NCBI RefSeq assembly: GCF_001956985.1
Contig: NZ_CP019082.1
Coordinates: 6,820,001 to 6,884,000 of the forward strand
Reading direction: 5' to 3'
DNA length: 64,000 nt
Source of the DNA: Paludisphaera borealis
GTDB lineage: Bacteria; Planctomycetota; Planctomycetia; Isosphaerales; Isosphaeraceae
A model generated the notes under the pieces. It made no database searches. It was not told where the DNA came from and worked only from the letters and a program-made list of their open reading frames with translations. Shown here in pieces: positions 50,846 to 60,566 of this stretch. The translations under genes and the position numbers were made by a program. Positions within the stretch are counted from its first letter, which is position 1; each line of letters starts with the position of its first letter.

Positions 50846-52174
50846 TCACGACGGAGTCGCCTCCAGGTCCGGTGTTGCGGCCGCGCTCGCGGCCGAAGTC
50901 GAGCGGACGGGTTTCGCCGGCCTCCAGAGGATCAAGAGCGCGAGCGCCGCGGCGATCGGGGCCAGGCCGGCGATCAGGGTCACGGCCGCGTAGGAACCCG
51001 TCTGGTCGATCCATCGACCGATGGGCCCCTGCACGGCGGCGACGGAGATCCAGGCCACGAAGCTGAACGCGCCTGTCACCTTCCCCATCCCTCGGGTCGA
51101 GATCTCCTGGGTGAAGGCGTAATAGGTGGGGAATTGGCCGAGCGAGCCGAACCCGACCGCCAGCAGGAGGATCAGCAGCAGTGGCGACGCCGGCAAGTAG
51201 GCCGCCACGCATCCCAGCGCGGTCAGGGCCACGCAGCCGACGAACATCGCCATTCGCGCCCCATGCACCGACCATCCCCGCGACGTAAGGAACTTGGCGA
51301 GGCCCCCCACGACCAGGCAGCCGACGCCCGCGGCGATGTAATAGGCGGACGAGAACCACTGGATCGTCGTCTCGCCATAGCCGTGCTCTTTTTTGAGCAT
51401 CATCGGCATCCAGGCGCGGAAATACTGCCAGCAGATGTTGATGGCGATCACCACCACGATGAGCGCGGCGAACCGTCGCACCCGGGTGGCGCGGTCGACG
51501 TCGGCGGCCTCGCGGTCGTCCTGGCTCGTCGGCGCGGCGCCCTGATCCTTCAGTTCGAGATCGCGGGGCCGGATCAAGATCAGCCAGGCGGCGACCCAAA
51601 CCACGCCCAGGGCGCCGATCACGCGGAACGGCAGCCGCCAGTTGCCGATCACCCCCGGTTGATTCAGCCCGAGGATGACCAAGGGGGTGATGATCGCCCC
51701 CAGCGACGCGCCGCTCTGGAGGATGCTGTTGCCCAGCGCCCGGTTGCTCCGCGACAGCAGCCGTTGCGACGCCGCCAGCGCGCAGGGCCACTGGCCGGCC
51801 TCGGCGAACCCGAGCAAGACGCGGCAGATCATCAACTCGCGATAACTGGTCACCCAGCCGGTGGCGAATCCGACGGCCGACCACAATAGCAGGACCGCCG
51901 GATACATCCAGCGGAGGCTGAATTGGTCGACCAGGAACCCGGTCGCCACGCCGCCGACGGCGAACGCGATCCCAAAGCCGGTCTCAAGGTTTCCGTAGTC
52001 CTCGTTGGTGAGCTTCAACTCGCTCCGGACGTCGGTCGCCTGCTGGGAGAGCGCCTGGCGGTCCATGTAATTAAGCATGGTCGCCAGCAGCATGAGGCCG
52101 CAGACGGCCCAGGTGCGCAGAGAGGTCGGTGGTCGGGTCGAGGCCGGCTCGACGAGCGAAGGGTCCAGGCTCAT
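50846..52174 (-). CDS. MFS transporter (anion:cation symporter type)
   Basis: 442 residues, twelve expected helices. The N-terminus TWAVCGLMLLATMLNYMDRQALS with NYMDR is the signature of the ACS/hexuronate branch of the MFS, which imports organic anions with H+ or Na+. ILQSGASLGAIITPL and PTYYAFTQEI appear in the second half. Its start overlaps the creatininase stop by ATGA (52171-52174), so the two are co-translated; the substrate may be the product or substrate of that enzyme. Confidence 0.88.
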   Translation of the reverse strand: MSLDPSLVEPASTRPPTSLRTWAVCGLMLLATMLNYMDRQALSQQATDVRSELKLTNEDYGNLETGFGIAFAVGGVATGFLVDQFSLRWMYPAVLLLWSAVGFATGWVTSYRELMICRVLLGFAEAGQWPCALAASQRLLSRSNRALGNSILQSGASLGAIITPLVILGLNQPGVIGNWRLPFRVIGALGVVWVAAWLILIRPRDLELKDQGAAPTSQDDREAADVDRATRVRRFAALIVVVIAINICWQYFRAWMPMMLKKEHGYGETTIQWFSSAYYIAAGVGCLVVGGLAKFLTSRGWSVHGARMAMFVGCVALTALGCVAAYLPASPLLLILLLAVGFGSLGQFPTYYAFTQEISTRGMGKVTGAFSFVAWISVAAVQGPIGRWIDQTGSYAAVTLIAGLAPIAAALALLILWRPAKPVRSTSAASAAATPDLEATPS

Positions 52175-52935
52175 TTTTCAGATCCCCACGACCGGCCGTC
52201 CCAGGAGGCCACCCGCTTCAAAAAGGCCGCGACGTCTTCGGAAAATCGGCTGAAGAGGATTTCACCCTTCTCGGCGCTGGCCTGGCGCGGGTCGCCGATG
52301 TGGCCCGGGGCGCTTCGATCCTTGGTGATCCAGCCGCGCGAGGCCGGCTCGAAGGGGTCGCCCATCGACACGGGCTCGATCGCGTCGATCTCGCCGACCA
52401 GGCGCGGCGCGAGCTTGAGGATCATCGAGGTCTCCCACTCGCACGCATGGCCCATGCTGTTCTGAACGAACCCTGGTCCGAGGTCCGTCGGCTGGGAGCC
52501 GAGCAGCCAGTAGGTCGCCGAGAGCAGGAGGAGGTCGGTCCGCTGGCGATGGCGCTGGCGCGCCTCGAAGACGGCCTGGCTCGCGGGGACGATATTGCCG
52601 CCGTGGCCGTTTAAGAGGACGATCCGACGGAATCCATGCGTCAGCATGTTCTCGATCAGGTCGCCCAAAACGTCGAGGTAAGTCCTCGGGGCGGCGGAAA
52701 GCGTCCCGGGAAAATCCATGTGATGGTGCGAATTGCCCAGCCAGAGCAAGGGCGCCCAGACGACCTCGTCGCCCAGAACTTCCGCCGACCGGCGCACGAC
52801 CTCGCCCAGCAGCATGCTGTCGGTGAAGACCGGCAGATGCGCGCCATGCTGCTCGACGGCGGCGATCGGGACCACGACGGCCGCGTCCCGGGAGACCGAC
52901 GACACCGTCGGCCAGCTCATCTCTTCGAGTCGCAC
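52171..52935 (-). CDS. Creatininase-family amidohydrolase
   Basis: 254 residues. Metal-binding EQHGAHLP and the strand VLLNGHGGNIVPA match the creatininase superfamily (creatinine amidohydrolase and mycofactocin- or riboflavin-related homologues); NSMGHACEWETSMIL carries another His/Glu pair. It hydrolyses a cyclic or peptide-like amide, substrate unknown. First gene of a two-gene operon with the MFS transporter. Confidence 0.85.
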   Translation of the reverse strand: MRLEEMSWPTVSSVSRDAAVVVPIAAVEQHGAHLPVFTDSMLLGEVVRRSAEVLGDEVVWAPLLWLGNSHHHMDFPGTLSAAPRTYLDVLGDLIENMLTHGFRRIVLLNGHGGNIVPASQAVFEARQRHRQRTDLLLLSATYWLLGSQPTDLGPGFVQNSMGHACEWETSMILKLAPRLVGEIDAIEPVSMGDPFEPASRGWITKDRSAPGHIGDPRQASAEKGEILFSRFSEDVAAFLKRVASWDGRSWGSEK

Positions 52936-53126
52936 GTGGCTTCCTCTCGCGGGATGGATCGATCGATTCGTCGATCGATCTCGGGACGTTGCGACGAACG
53001 AGCGTCGTCGACCGCATCCAGTGTAGTCGAGCCCGAGGCGGACTCAAAGTCTTTGCAAACCTATGGGCAACTTCATGCCGCCACCTTAATATGAAGTAAA
53101 ATTAATCACGCAATAACGATGACCAT

Positions 53127-53143
53127 TATCTCCTAGTGAGATA
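53127..53143. promoter_or_regulatory. Inverted repeat in front of the two-component operon
   Basis: TATCTC-CTAGT-GAGATA, perfect arms, 27 bp before ATG 53171 in an AT-rich leader (53085-53145). It may be an operator for the response regulator itself. Confidence 0.4.
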
Positions 53144-53170
53144 GGCTGCAAAGTTGCGGAAGGCCGAAGT

Positions 53171-53884
53171 ATGAGCGAGAGCACAGAAAATCGTCGGGGG
53201 CACGACATGCCGCGCCTGCTAGTAGTGGAAGACCAGCCGAAGCTGCTTCAGAGCCTGGAGCGCGGACTTCGTGAAGAAGGCTACGATGTGTTAACCGCGT
53301 CGGACGGTCGCGATGCGTTCGAGCAAGCGAGCACGATCCCCGTCGACGCCGTGATCCTGGACCTGATGTTGCCGGAACGCGACGGCCTGGACGTGCTTCG
53401 GGGGTTGCGGGACGACGGGTTCTCCAAGCCGGTCTTGATCCTGACCGCGCGCGACGGGATCGACGCGCGGGTCGAGGGGCTCGATTCGGGGGCCGACGAC
53501 TACCTGGTCAAGCCGTTCGCCTTCACCGAGCTGCTGGCCCGGGTGCGGGCGTTGCTTAGGCGAGACACGCTGAGCCGAGAGCTTTGCTTTTCGGCCGACG
53601 ACCTCGAACTGAATCTCGTCGCGCGGTCGGTGGTGCGTGGGGGGGTCGAGATCGACCTGACCCGTCGCGAGTTCGAGCTGCTTGAATTCCTGCTCCGCAA
53701 CAAGAACACGCCGGTCACCCGCGAGATGATCGCCCGCGAGGTCTGGAAGGAGACGAGCGGCACGCTGACCAATACGATCGACGTCTACATCACCCTGTTG
53801 CGCAAGAAGGTCGAGCGGCCCGACCGGCCGACGCTGATCCACACGGTGCGCGGGGTGGGCTACGTCTTGAAGGACGTCGTATGA
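53171..53884 (+). CDS. OmpR/PhoB-family response regulator
   Basis: 237 residues. Receiver domain: acidic pair in VVEDQ, phospho-acceptor Asp64 in VILDLMLPERDG, Thr in ILTARDG and Lys114 in YLVKPF. The winged-helix DNA-binding domain is at about 140-235 (DLTRREFELLEFLL; THTVRGVGYVL-type end). Start ATG 53171 has GGAAGG upstream; ATG 53207 is another choice. The stop overlaps the histidine kinase start by ATGA. It activates or represses genes on phosphorylation; targets unknown. Confidence 0.95.
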   Translation: MSESTENRRGHDMPRLLVVEDQPKLLQSLERGLREEGYDVLTASDGRDAFEQASTIPVDAVILDLMLPERDGLDVLRGLRDDGFSKPVLILTARDGIDARVEGLDSGADDYLVKPFAFTELLARVRALLRRDTLSRELCFSADDLELNLVARSVVRGGVEIDLTRREFELLEFLLRNKNTPVTREMIAREVWKETSGTLTNTIDVYITLLRKKVERPDRPTLIHTVRGVGYVLKDVV

Positions 53885-55314
53885 GCCGACTCAGCATCCG
53901 ATTGCGGTTGACGCTGTGGTACGGCGCCGTGCTGGCCACCGTCCTCGCGGTGTTCAGCGTCTCGGTCTACCTCTTGATGGACCGCCTACTGGAATCGAGG
54001 ACCGACCAGGCCCTCGACCACCAGATGGTCGTCATGGAGGGACAGATCAGCCGAGCCGACAACGAGAGGATGCTGAGGGACCACCTGACATGGCAGTTCG
54101 ACCAACACCCGGTCTACGAGATGCAGGTCACCGAGAACGGCGACAACACGTGGCTGCGGAGTGAACGGATCGTCGATATCGGCCTGCCGAAGTCGATCGC
54201 GCCTGGCAATCTGAAGGAGGGCGTCTTTGAGGACGTCGATCTCCCGCTGGAGGGCCGCCATCGGATGCTCAGCAAGGAGATTGCGACGCCGTACGCATCG
54301 CTTCTGGTCCAGATTGCACACGGCTCCACCCAGAACGACAAGCATCTCGGGGAACTGCGCGAGATCCTCCTCTTCACCGGCCCGGCGCTCCTGGTGTGCG
54401 CCCTGGGCTGCGGCTACCTTCTAGCTCGCAAAGCGCTCGCGCCGGTCGACCGCCTGGCCGCCGAGGCCGACAAGATCACCGCGACCCGGCTCGACCTGCG
54501 GCTCGACTCCTTGAACCCCGACGACGAGCTGGGGCGTCTGACGCGGACGCTCAACGGCATGATCGCCCGCCTCGAACGATCGTTCGGCGAGATTCAGCGG
54601 TTCACCGCCGATGCCGCGCACGAGCTGCGAACGCCGCTGGCCGCCCTCCGCAACGAGGCCGAGGTGACGCTGCGGCAAGGCCGCGAGCCCCAGTTCTATC
54701 GACACACGCTTGAGAACATGCTGGAGGAGATCGACCACCTGACCCGGATGACCGAGAACCTGCTGTTCCTCTGTCGCGAGGACGCCGCGGACAAACCGTC
54801 GTTCGCCGATCTCCGTCTCGACGACCTGGCCCGCGGCGTGACCGAGCACATGCGGATCGTCGCAAACGCCGATCAACTGGAGCTCGACCTGGTTGAGCCT
54901 CTGGCCCCTTGCATCGTGCACGGCGACCACGACCGACTCCGCCGCCTGCTGTTCAACCTGATCGACAACTCCGTCAAGTACACGCCCGCCGAAGGTCGCA
55001 TCCGCGTCGGGCTGGACTTCCGCCATGGCCAGGCCCGGCTGTACGTCGAGGACACCGGAATCGGCATCGCCTCGGAGCACTTTCCGAACATCTTCGACCG
55101 GTTCTACCGCGTCGACAGCGCGCGGCCGCGACACTCAAGCGCCACGGGGCTGGGCCTGGCGATCTGCCAATCCATCGCCGTGGCCCACGAGGGCGATCTC
55201 GAAATCGAGAGCCAGCCGGGACGCGGCACGAGGATCACGATGGTCGTCCCCGCGACGCTCGCTGAATCCGACCGCCGCGTGACGACGACGGCTTCAACCG
55301 GCCTGAACGTGTGA
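53881..55314 (+). CDS. Membrane sensor histidine kinase
   Basis: 477 residues. Two membrane helices (about 10-32 and 160-182) enclose a periplasmic sensor of about 125 residues with no recognised domain. Then HAMP (ARKALAPVDRLAAEAD), HisKA with AAHELRTPLAALRNEAE, and HATPase with IDNSVKYTP, DTGIGI and GLGLAICQS. It resembles heavy-metal sensor kinases of the CusS/CzcS kind in domain order. Partner of the preceding response regulator through the ATGA overlap. Confidence 0.93.
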   Translation: MSRLSIRLRLTLWYGAVLATVLAVFSVSVYLLMDRLLESRTDQALDHQMVVMEGQISRADNERMLRDHLTWQFDQHPVYEMQVTENGDNTWLRSERIVDIGLPKSIAPGNLKEGVFEDVDLPLEGRHRMLSKEIATPYASLLVQIAHGSTQNDKHLGELREILLFTGPALLVCALGCGYLLARKALAPVDRLAAEADKITATRLDLRLDSLNPDDELGRLTRTLNGMIARLERSFGEIQRFTADAAHELRTPLAALRNEAEVTLRQGREPQFYRHTLENMLEEIDHLTRMTENLLFLCREDAADKPSFADLRLDDLARGVTEHMRIVANADQLELDLVEPLAPCIVHGDHDRLRRLLFNLIDNSVKYTPAEGRIRVGLDFRHGQARLYVEDTGIGIASEHFPNIFDRFYRVDSARPRHSSATGLGLAICQSIAVAHEGDLEIESQPGRGTRITMVVPATLAESDRRVTTTASTGLNV

Positions 55315-55326
55315 CCCGCGCCCGCC

Positions 55327-55989
55327 TCAGGCGGGCCCTTCCGCCGCCTCCGCCGCTCGCTTCAGCAGGGCGCAAGCCTCGTCGTCGGTCGTCTGCTCGA
55401 AGTTCTCGTACCAGAGCCCGACGGCGCGGAACGGGGTGGGGGTGATCGCGCAGACGCATTCGTCGGCGACCGCACCCATCGCCTCGCAGGTCTCCAGCGC
55501 GGCCGTCGGCGCGGCGACCACGATCGCGGCCGGCTTCTGGGTTCTCAAGGCCGCGACCGCCGCCCGCATCGTCGAGCCGGTCGCCAGGCCGTCGTCCGCC
55601 ACGATCACGATCTTGCCGGCCACGTCGACGGCCGCGCGGTCGCGGCGGTAAATCCGCTCGCGGCGTTCCAGCTCCCGGCGCTCCCGCTCGATCGCCTCGT
55701 CGATCTCCTCGAGGGTGATCCCGAGAGCCTCGATCGCCTCGTCGTTGAGGACCACGGCCCCCCCCGAGGCGATCGCCCCCATCGCCAGCTCTTGGTGGCC
55801 GGGCACCCCGAGCTTGCGAACCAGGAACACGTCGAGGGGCGCGTCGAGCGCCCGCGCGATCTCGAAGGCGACCGGCACGCCCCCCCGAGGGAGCCCCAGC
55901 ACGACCACGTCGGACCGCCCCGCATAATTCGAAAGCTTCTCGGCCAGCACCCGGCCGGCCTCGTAACGATCGGCGAACGGCTTGCTCAT
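55327..55989 (-). CDS. Phosphoribosyltransferase-domain protein
   Basis: 220 residues from ATG 55989; an ATG five codons earlier (56004) is possible. The PRPP-binding loop VIVADDGLATGSTMRAA is near 120; GLPRGGVPVAFEIARAL and VFLVRKLGVPGHQELAMGA complete the fold. Such proteins, often annotated as predicted phosphoribosyltransferases, may act on bases or in regulation; the substrate is unknown. A long helical insert (EEIDEAIERERRELERRERIY) lies in the middle. Confidence 0.85.
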   Translation of the reverse strand: MSKPFADRYEAGRVLAEKLSNYAGRSDVVVLGLPRGGVPVAFEIARALDAPLDVFLVRKLGVPGHQELAMGAIASGGAVVLNDEAIEALGITLEEIDEAIERERRELERRERIYRRDRAAVDVAGKIVIVADDGLATGSTMRAAVAALRTQKPAAIVVAAPTAALETCEAMGAVADECVCAITPTPFRAVGLWYENFEQTTDDEACALLKRAAEAAEGPA

Positions 55990-56038
55990 CGGAGAGCCTC
56001 CCAACGCCCTCGAACCCGACTCGCGCGGTTCCGGGCGA

Positions 56039-57739
56039 TCACCTACGAAGCGAATACAGGCCCATATGCTCGATCATGTCCTGAATCCACGGATTGCTCC
56101 AGGGGCCGCGCGTCGAATAGCCGACCGAAAGGACCGACACGAACAAGGCCAGCATCGCCAGCTTCCTCAGCCAAGGCCGATCGGCGATCGCGTCGAGGGC
56201 CGAGGGGAGCATCAGCAGCCAGAACGGAATCAGCCAGAACAGCCACCGCAGGCCCTGGGTCGCTCCCCCATAGTTGCGGGCTTTCGGGTTCCAGGTATAG
56301 AAGGCGAACAGGATCAAGGTGAGAGCCAGCGTCATCCAGGCGACGGCCGCCATCGGCTTCCCGCCGTCGCGGATCGAGTTCAGCCAGATCACCAATCCGA
56401 GGAGCGCGGTCAGACCGGCGATCACCCAGCCGACCCAGAGGTACGGATGCAGCGCCCCCCCCGACGACAAGAGATCGGGCCGAAACAGATCGACGCCCCA
56501 TACGCCCAGCCCCGCGACCACCAGCCCCACGGCGAGCGCCGCGGCCCCCTTGCCCGAACCTCGCAGGAGACCGACCAACCCGGCCGCCGCGAACAGGAAG
56601 ATCGGCGTGAGAGACCAGAATCCGTGATGCCCGAACGTCATGTGGAACAGGTACAGCCCGTACGACTCGCCGACGATACCGCGCCGGGCCGCTTCCTCGG
56701 GATCGAGCCAGGGGACGTTGAGCGCGTCGAGTTCCAGCGGCGTCTTCCAGAGGCTTCCCTCGAACAGATACGCCTCGGTGCCGAATTCCTCGTAGGCCAG
56801 CGCGAACTTGCCGAAGGCCGCGTACTGCGAGGTCATCAGGGCGAGGATCGGGATGGCGGCGAAGGGGAGGAACCAGGCGAGGGTCTTCGCGGGGAACCGA
56901 AACACGAGGAGCCCGCCGAGCAACGCCACGAACGCCGCCGCCGGCAGCTCGTTGGTCGCCGCGAAGCCCGCCAGGAAACCGACCGTCGCGAACCGCCAGG
57001 CCGAAACCTCGTGCTCGTCCCAGATCCGGAGGAACTGGTAGAGGGCGAAGAACGCGCTGAAGGCGGCCAGCGTGTGGTTGTTGAGCGTCTGCGTGAACGG
57101 CAGCAGGTAGGTCCCGAAGGCCGCGGCGGTCAGGCTGAAGAACCAGGCCCAGTCGGTCTTGGCGTAGCGGTCGAGCAGCCGGCCGAACAGGACGAGGAAC
57201 CCCCAGAACGGCAGGATGTTCAGGGCGATCAGCACCGGCTTGAAATAGAAGATGAAGACCGGCCACTTGACCGGTTGATCGGGGGTCGTCAACACCCCCT
57301 TGACCTTGCCGGGCTTGGTCTCGTCGGGGACCTGCCCCCATCGTGGCTCGCGCTCCTGGAGCACGACCTTTTCGAGCGGCACGCCGGCGATCACCCGCGC
57401 CGGGTAGACCATGGCGGCGATGACGGTCGACAGCAGGGCGGGCTTGCTCGAAAAGTAGTGCTTCTCGCCTTGCCCGTCGGCGCCGATCGCCTTCTGGATC
57501 TTGTCCTGGGTCTCGGACTGCCAGGGGCAGTCGTCGATGACGTAGGTCCCGCGTTCGACCAGGCTCCAGACGGTGCACCAGCGCGAGATGTCGTTGGCGC
57601 CCATCATGGTCGGCTGCCGCAGCAGGATGCCGAGGGCCAGGCCCACGGCCGCGACGATCAGGATCGAACCGGCGATGCGCCGGGGCTCGGGGCGGGGTCC
57701 TCGCGGTTCGACGACGAGGTCAAGATCGGCGTTGCTCAT
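56039..57739 (-). CDS. Polytopic membrane protein, possibly GT-C-like
   Basis: 566 residues with about twelve hydrophobic segments. A loop between the first two helices has MGANDISRWCTVWSLVERGTY, as in GT-C-type glycosyltransferases that carry acidic residues in an exterior loop, but no firm family assignment. It follows the GT2 gene by six bp on the same strand, suggesting work on the same lipid-linked sugar. Function not proved. Confidence 0.65.
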   Translation of the reverse strand: MSNADLDLVVEPRGPRPEPRRIAGSILIVAAVGLALGILLRQPTMMGANDISRWCTVWSLVERGTYVIDDCPWQSETQDKIQKAIGADGQGEKHYFSSKPALLSTVIAAMVYPARVIAGVPLEKVVLQEREPRWGQVPDETKPGKVKGVLTTPDQPVKWPVFIFYFKPVLIALNILPFWGFLVLFGRLLDRYAKTDWAWFFSLTAAAFGTYLLPFTQTLNNHTLAAFSAFFALYQFLRIWDEHEVSAWRFATVGFLAGFAATNELPAAAFVALLGGLLVFRFPAKTLAWFLPFAAIPILALMTSQYAAFGKFALAYEEFGTEAYLFEGSLWKTPLELDALNVPWLDPEEAARRGIVGESYGLYLFHMTFGHHGFWSLTPIFLFAAAGLVGLLRGSGKGAAALAVGLVVAGLGVWGVDLFRPDLLSSGGALHPYLWVGWVIAGLTALLGLVIWLNSIRDGGKPMAAVAWMTLALTLILFAFYTWNPKARNYGGATQGLRWLFWLIPFWLLMLPSALDAIADRPWLRKLAMLALFVSVLSVGYSTRGPWSNPWIQDMIEHMGLYSLRR

Positions 57740-57745
57740 GGCGGG

Positions 57746-58714
57746 TCAGGTCTCGGGGGTGGGGGCGTCCGGATCGATGGTCTCGGCGATGCTGTACATG
57801 TCGGCCGAGCGGATCGAGGACGCGGTCAGAAGTTCGGCGAGGACGCCCAGGCTGAAAAGCTGCACGCCCACCACCAGGAGGGCGATCGAATACAAGAGCA
57901 TCGGCCGGTTGCCGATCGGCCGGTACTCGGGCAGCCAGCTTCCGGCGAGCCAGACGCCCGCGAGGTAGGTCATGCCGAGCAGCCCCAGACCGAGCAAAAC
58001 CAAGCCCGTGCCGCCGAATATGTGCAGCGGGCGATGGCGGAACCGGGTCAGGAAGGTGACGGTCAGGAGGTCGAGGAACCCCTTGAAGAAGCGGGCGACG
58101 CCGTATTTGGAGTGGCCGTGCCGCCTCGGCCGGTGGTTGACTTCCATCTCGCCGACCCGAAAGCCTCGGGCGTGGGCCAGGGCGGGCACGAACCGGTGCA
58201 GCTCGCCGTAGATGCCGACCTCGGCGAGCACCTCGGACCGGTACACCTTGAACCCACAGTTGTGGTCGTGCAAGACGCAGCCCGTCAGGCGGCTGACCAT
58301 CTGGTTGAAGACCCGGCTCGGATAGACCTTGTGCCAGGGGTCGTGCCGCGTCTTCTTCCAACCGCTGACGACGTCGAGCCCCTCATCGAGCCGTTCGAGG
58401 AATCTCGGGATCTCGGCCGGGTCGTCCTGAAGGTCGGCGTCGAGCGTGAAGACCCGCTCGCCGCGCGCGGCCTGGAAGCCGGCCGTCAGGGCCGACGCCT
58501 TGCCGAAGTTGCGGCGGAGCCGGATGGCCGCGACCCGGGGATCGCGGCTCGCGAGGCTGGTTATGACCTCCCACGAGCCGTCGCGGCTGCCATCGTCGAC
58601 GAACAGGAACTCGACCGGCCCCAGCGCTCCTGCCGAGAACACCGCCGAAAGCTCGCGGTGGAGCGCCACGAGGCTGCCTTCTTCGTTGTAAACGGGAATG
58701 ACGACGCTGATCAT
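57746..58714 (-). CDS. GT2-family glycosyltransferase (dolichol-phosphate mannose synthase-like)
   Basis: 322 residues from ATG 58714. GT-A fold: VVIPVYNEEGSLVALHREL, FVDDGSRDGSW and FTLDADLQDDPAEIP (the DxD-type motif), then RRHGHSKYG and two C-terminal membrane helices (GGTGLVLLGLGLLGMTYLAG; PMLLYSIALLVVGVQLFSLG). Such enzymes make polyprenyl-phosphate sugars. It overlaps the YbhN stop by ATGA, and the polytopic protein follows at once. Confidence 0.92.
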   Translation of the reverse strand: MISVVIPVYNEEGSLVALHRELSAVFSAGALGPVEFLFVDDGSRDGSWEVITSLASRDPRVAAIRLRRNFGKASALTAGFQAARGERVFTLDADLQDDPAEIPRFLERLDEGLDVVSGWKKTRHDPWHKVYPSRVFNQMVSRLTGCVLHDHNCGFKVYRSEVLAEVGIYGELHRFVPALAHARGFRVGEMEVNHRPRRHGHSKYGVARFFKGFLDLLTVTFLTRFRHRPLHIFGGTGLVLLGLGLLGMTYLAGVWLAGSWLPEYRPIGNRPMLLYSIALLVVGVQLFSLGVLAELLTASSIRSADMYSIAETIDPDAPTPET

Positions 58715-59748
58715 GACGATCCCGATGTGGAAGGCTGCGGAAGAGGGTTCGGCGGAATGTCGCCGCGCGAGGCCAGCGGCCCGACCGCCAGGGCCGCCAC
58801 GAACTCGGCGGCCACCCAGACGAGCCGCAACACCAGGGCCGCGACCACCGCGAGGTCGACGCCCAGCGCCGGCCCCAAAGCATACATCAAGACGCCTTCC
58901 CGCACGCCCAGGCCGCCGGGAAACACCGCGATTACGAACCCCGCGACCGTCGCCAGCGCCACGCTCGCGACCACCAGCGGATACGTGGCGAGCAGCTCGC
59001 GGTACCCCCACGGGGTCAACCCCCGGACCACCGCGAGCTGGCTCAGCCCCAGCGCCAGCCATGAAAGGCTCGCGCGGGCCAATCCCAGCGCCATCAAGCG
59101 CTTCGTGAAGCGGGGCAGGGCGTCCGGCCCCGCGCCGGGGATCGGCAGGCTCGCCACGAGCGCGATCCGCCGGAAGACCGACGGCCAGACCACCACCAGA
59201 AACCCCAGGCCCAACCCCAGGCTCCCCAGGCTGGCGAGCTGGAAGACCGGAATCGAGGTCGCCCCCAGCACCGGCAGGTTGACCGTCGCCAGCGGCGACG
59301 GCCCCCCCATCGCGAAGCCCGCCGCCGCGATCAGGCCGCCCGACGCCATCATCACGAGCGTCTCGTAGAAGGTCGCGATCGCCGCCGTCGCCCCTCGGGC
59401 GCCGTGCTGCGCCGACATCCCCGCCCGCATCACCACCACCATCGCCTTGCCCGGCACGTACTTGCCCAGGTGGCTGATCAGGTACGCGCGGACCGCCGCC
59501 AAACGCGGGATCGGCGTCGAACTCGCCTTCAAAACGTCGTCGTAAAACAGCGCGCAGAGCGTGAGCCCGACCAGGTAGAGCAGCCCCGAAACCGCCAGGT
59601 AAGCGGGCGAGACCTGAAGCACCAGCTCATGCCGCTTCAGGTCGCTCCACGTCCGCAAGACGTGCCGGCCCACTCCCCACACCACGGCCGCCGCCACCAC
59701 GACCTTGACCGCGAGGATCAACCGCTTTCGCCATCGAACTCGGTTCAT
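58711..59748 (-). CDS. YbhN/lysylphosphatidylglycerol-synthase-like membrane protein
   Basis: 345 residues from ATG 59748; a longer frame to 59904 adds 52 non-coding-like residues. About eight helices with the conserved motif FPGGLGVREG near 300, plus YVPGKAM near 95. The family (UPF0104) includes flippase-like and MprF-type membrane domains. It is the first gene of the YbhN-GT2-membrane run, presumably in lipid-linked glycan handling. Confidence 0.85.
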   Translation of the reverse strand: MNRVRWRKRLILAVKVVVAAAVVWGVGRHVLRTWSDLKRHELVLQVSPAYLAVSGLLYLVGLTLCALFYDDVLKASSTPIPRLAAVRAYLISHLGKYVPGKAMVVVMRAGMSAQHGARGATAAIATFYETLVMMASGGLIAAAGFAMGGPSPLATVNLPVLGATSIPVFQLASLGSLGLGLGFLVVVWPSVFRRIALVASLPIPGAGPDALPRFTKRLMALGLARASLSWLALGLSQLAVVRGLTPWGYRELLATYPLVVASVALATVAGFVIAVFPGGLGVREGVLMYALGPALGVDLAVVAALVLRLVWVAAEFVAALAVGPLASRGDIPPNPLPQPSTSGSS

Positions 59749-60002
59749 GAGGAAGACTTTGCGACGAACACTCGAAACCCGGGGAAACCAGCTCGGCGGG
59801 ACGCGATCGACGTGATCCAAAGTACCGGCCCGTGGAAAACCCGGCAAGTCCCGGGTCGGATCGGCGGCCAGGTGCATCGCTTCGCGCCTGTTTCCGTAAG
59901 ACACCCATCGCCTCCCGACGCGCCCTCGGACTATGATCGATGGAGGTTCGACGTCGACCCCGCCGCGACTCCCCCAACCGACATCCAGCCGAGCTTACTC
60001 TC

Positions 60003-60566
60003 ATGCGAACTTGGTTATCCCAATACATCGAGGCCCAGCATAAGGCCCTCGATTCCGTTCCGCTCGACGCCGTCGAGCGGCTCATCGAGACGGTCCGCCA
60101 GGCGTGGAACGAGGACCGGCAGATCTTCGTGATCGGCAACGGCGGCAACGCGGCCAGCGGGTCGCACTTCGCCACCGACCTGGGCAAGGGGGCGAGCGAC
60201 GTCGCCGGCCGCAGGTTCCGGATCATCACCCTGGCCGACAACGTCGCCTGGCTGACGGCCATCGGCAACGACTACAGCTACGACGACGTCTTCGTCCGCC
60301 CGCTCGAAAACTACGCCCGCCCCGGCGACCTGCTGATCGCCAGCAGCGTCAGCGGCAACTCGCCCAACCTCGTCAAGGCCGTCGAGTGGGCCCGCGCGAA
60401 GGACCTCCGCACCGTCGCCCTGGTCGGCGCCAAGCGCGGCAGGCTGGCGGAACTGGCCGAGCAGACGATCGTCGTCGACGACACGCATTACGGCCGGGTC
60501 GAGGACGTTCAGATGACGATCTACCACCTGATCTGCTACGCCTTCATGGAGAAGAAGCCGGCATGA
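60003..60566 (+). CDS. SIS-domain sugar-phosphate isomerase, GmhA-like
   Basis: 187 residues from ATG 60003. SIS motifs GNGGNAASGSHFATDL near 41-56, SSVSGNSPNLVKAVEWA near 110-126 and VALVGAKRGRLAELA match phosphoheptose isomerase (sedoheptulose-7-phosphate isomerase). It is the first gene of a coupled run; its stop overlaps the next start by ATGA (60563-60566). Confidence 0.85.
   Translation: MRTWLSQYIEAQHKALDSVPLDAVERLIETVRQAWNEDRQIFVIGNGGNAASGSHFATDLGKGASDVAGRRFRIITLADNVAWLTAIGNDYSYDDVFVRPLENYARPGDLLIASSVSGNSPNLVKAVEWARAKDLRTVALVGAKRGRLAELAEQTIVVDDTHYGRVEDVQMTIYHLICYAFMEKKPA

Noticed and set aside
55982-59368. 1128-codon open frame on the plus strand
   Set aside because: It lies opposite the phosphoribosyltransferase, membrane, GT2 and YbhN genes; its product is Arg/Gly/Pro-rich without motifs, as expected of an antisense frame in G+C-rich DNA.
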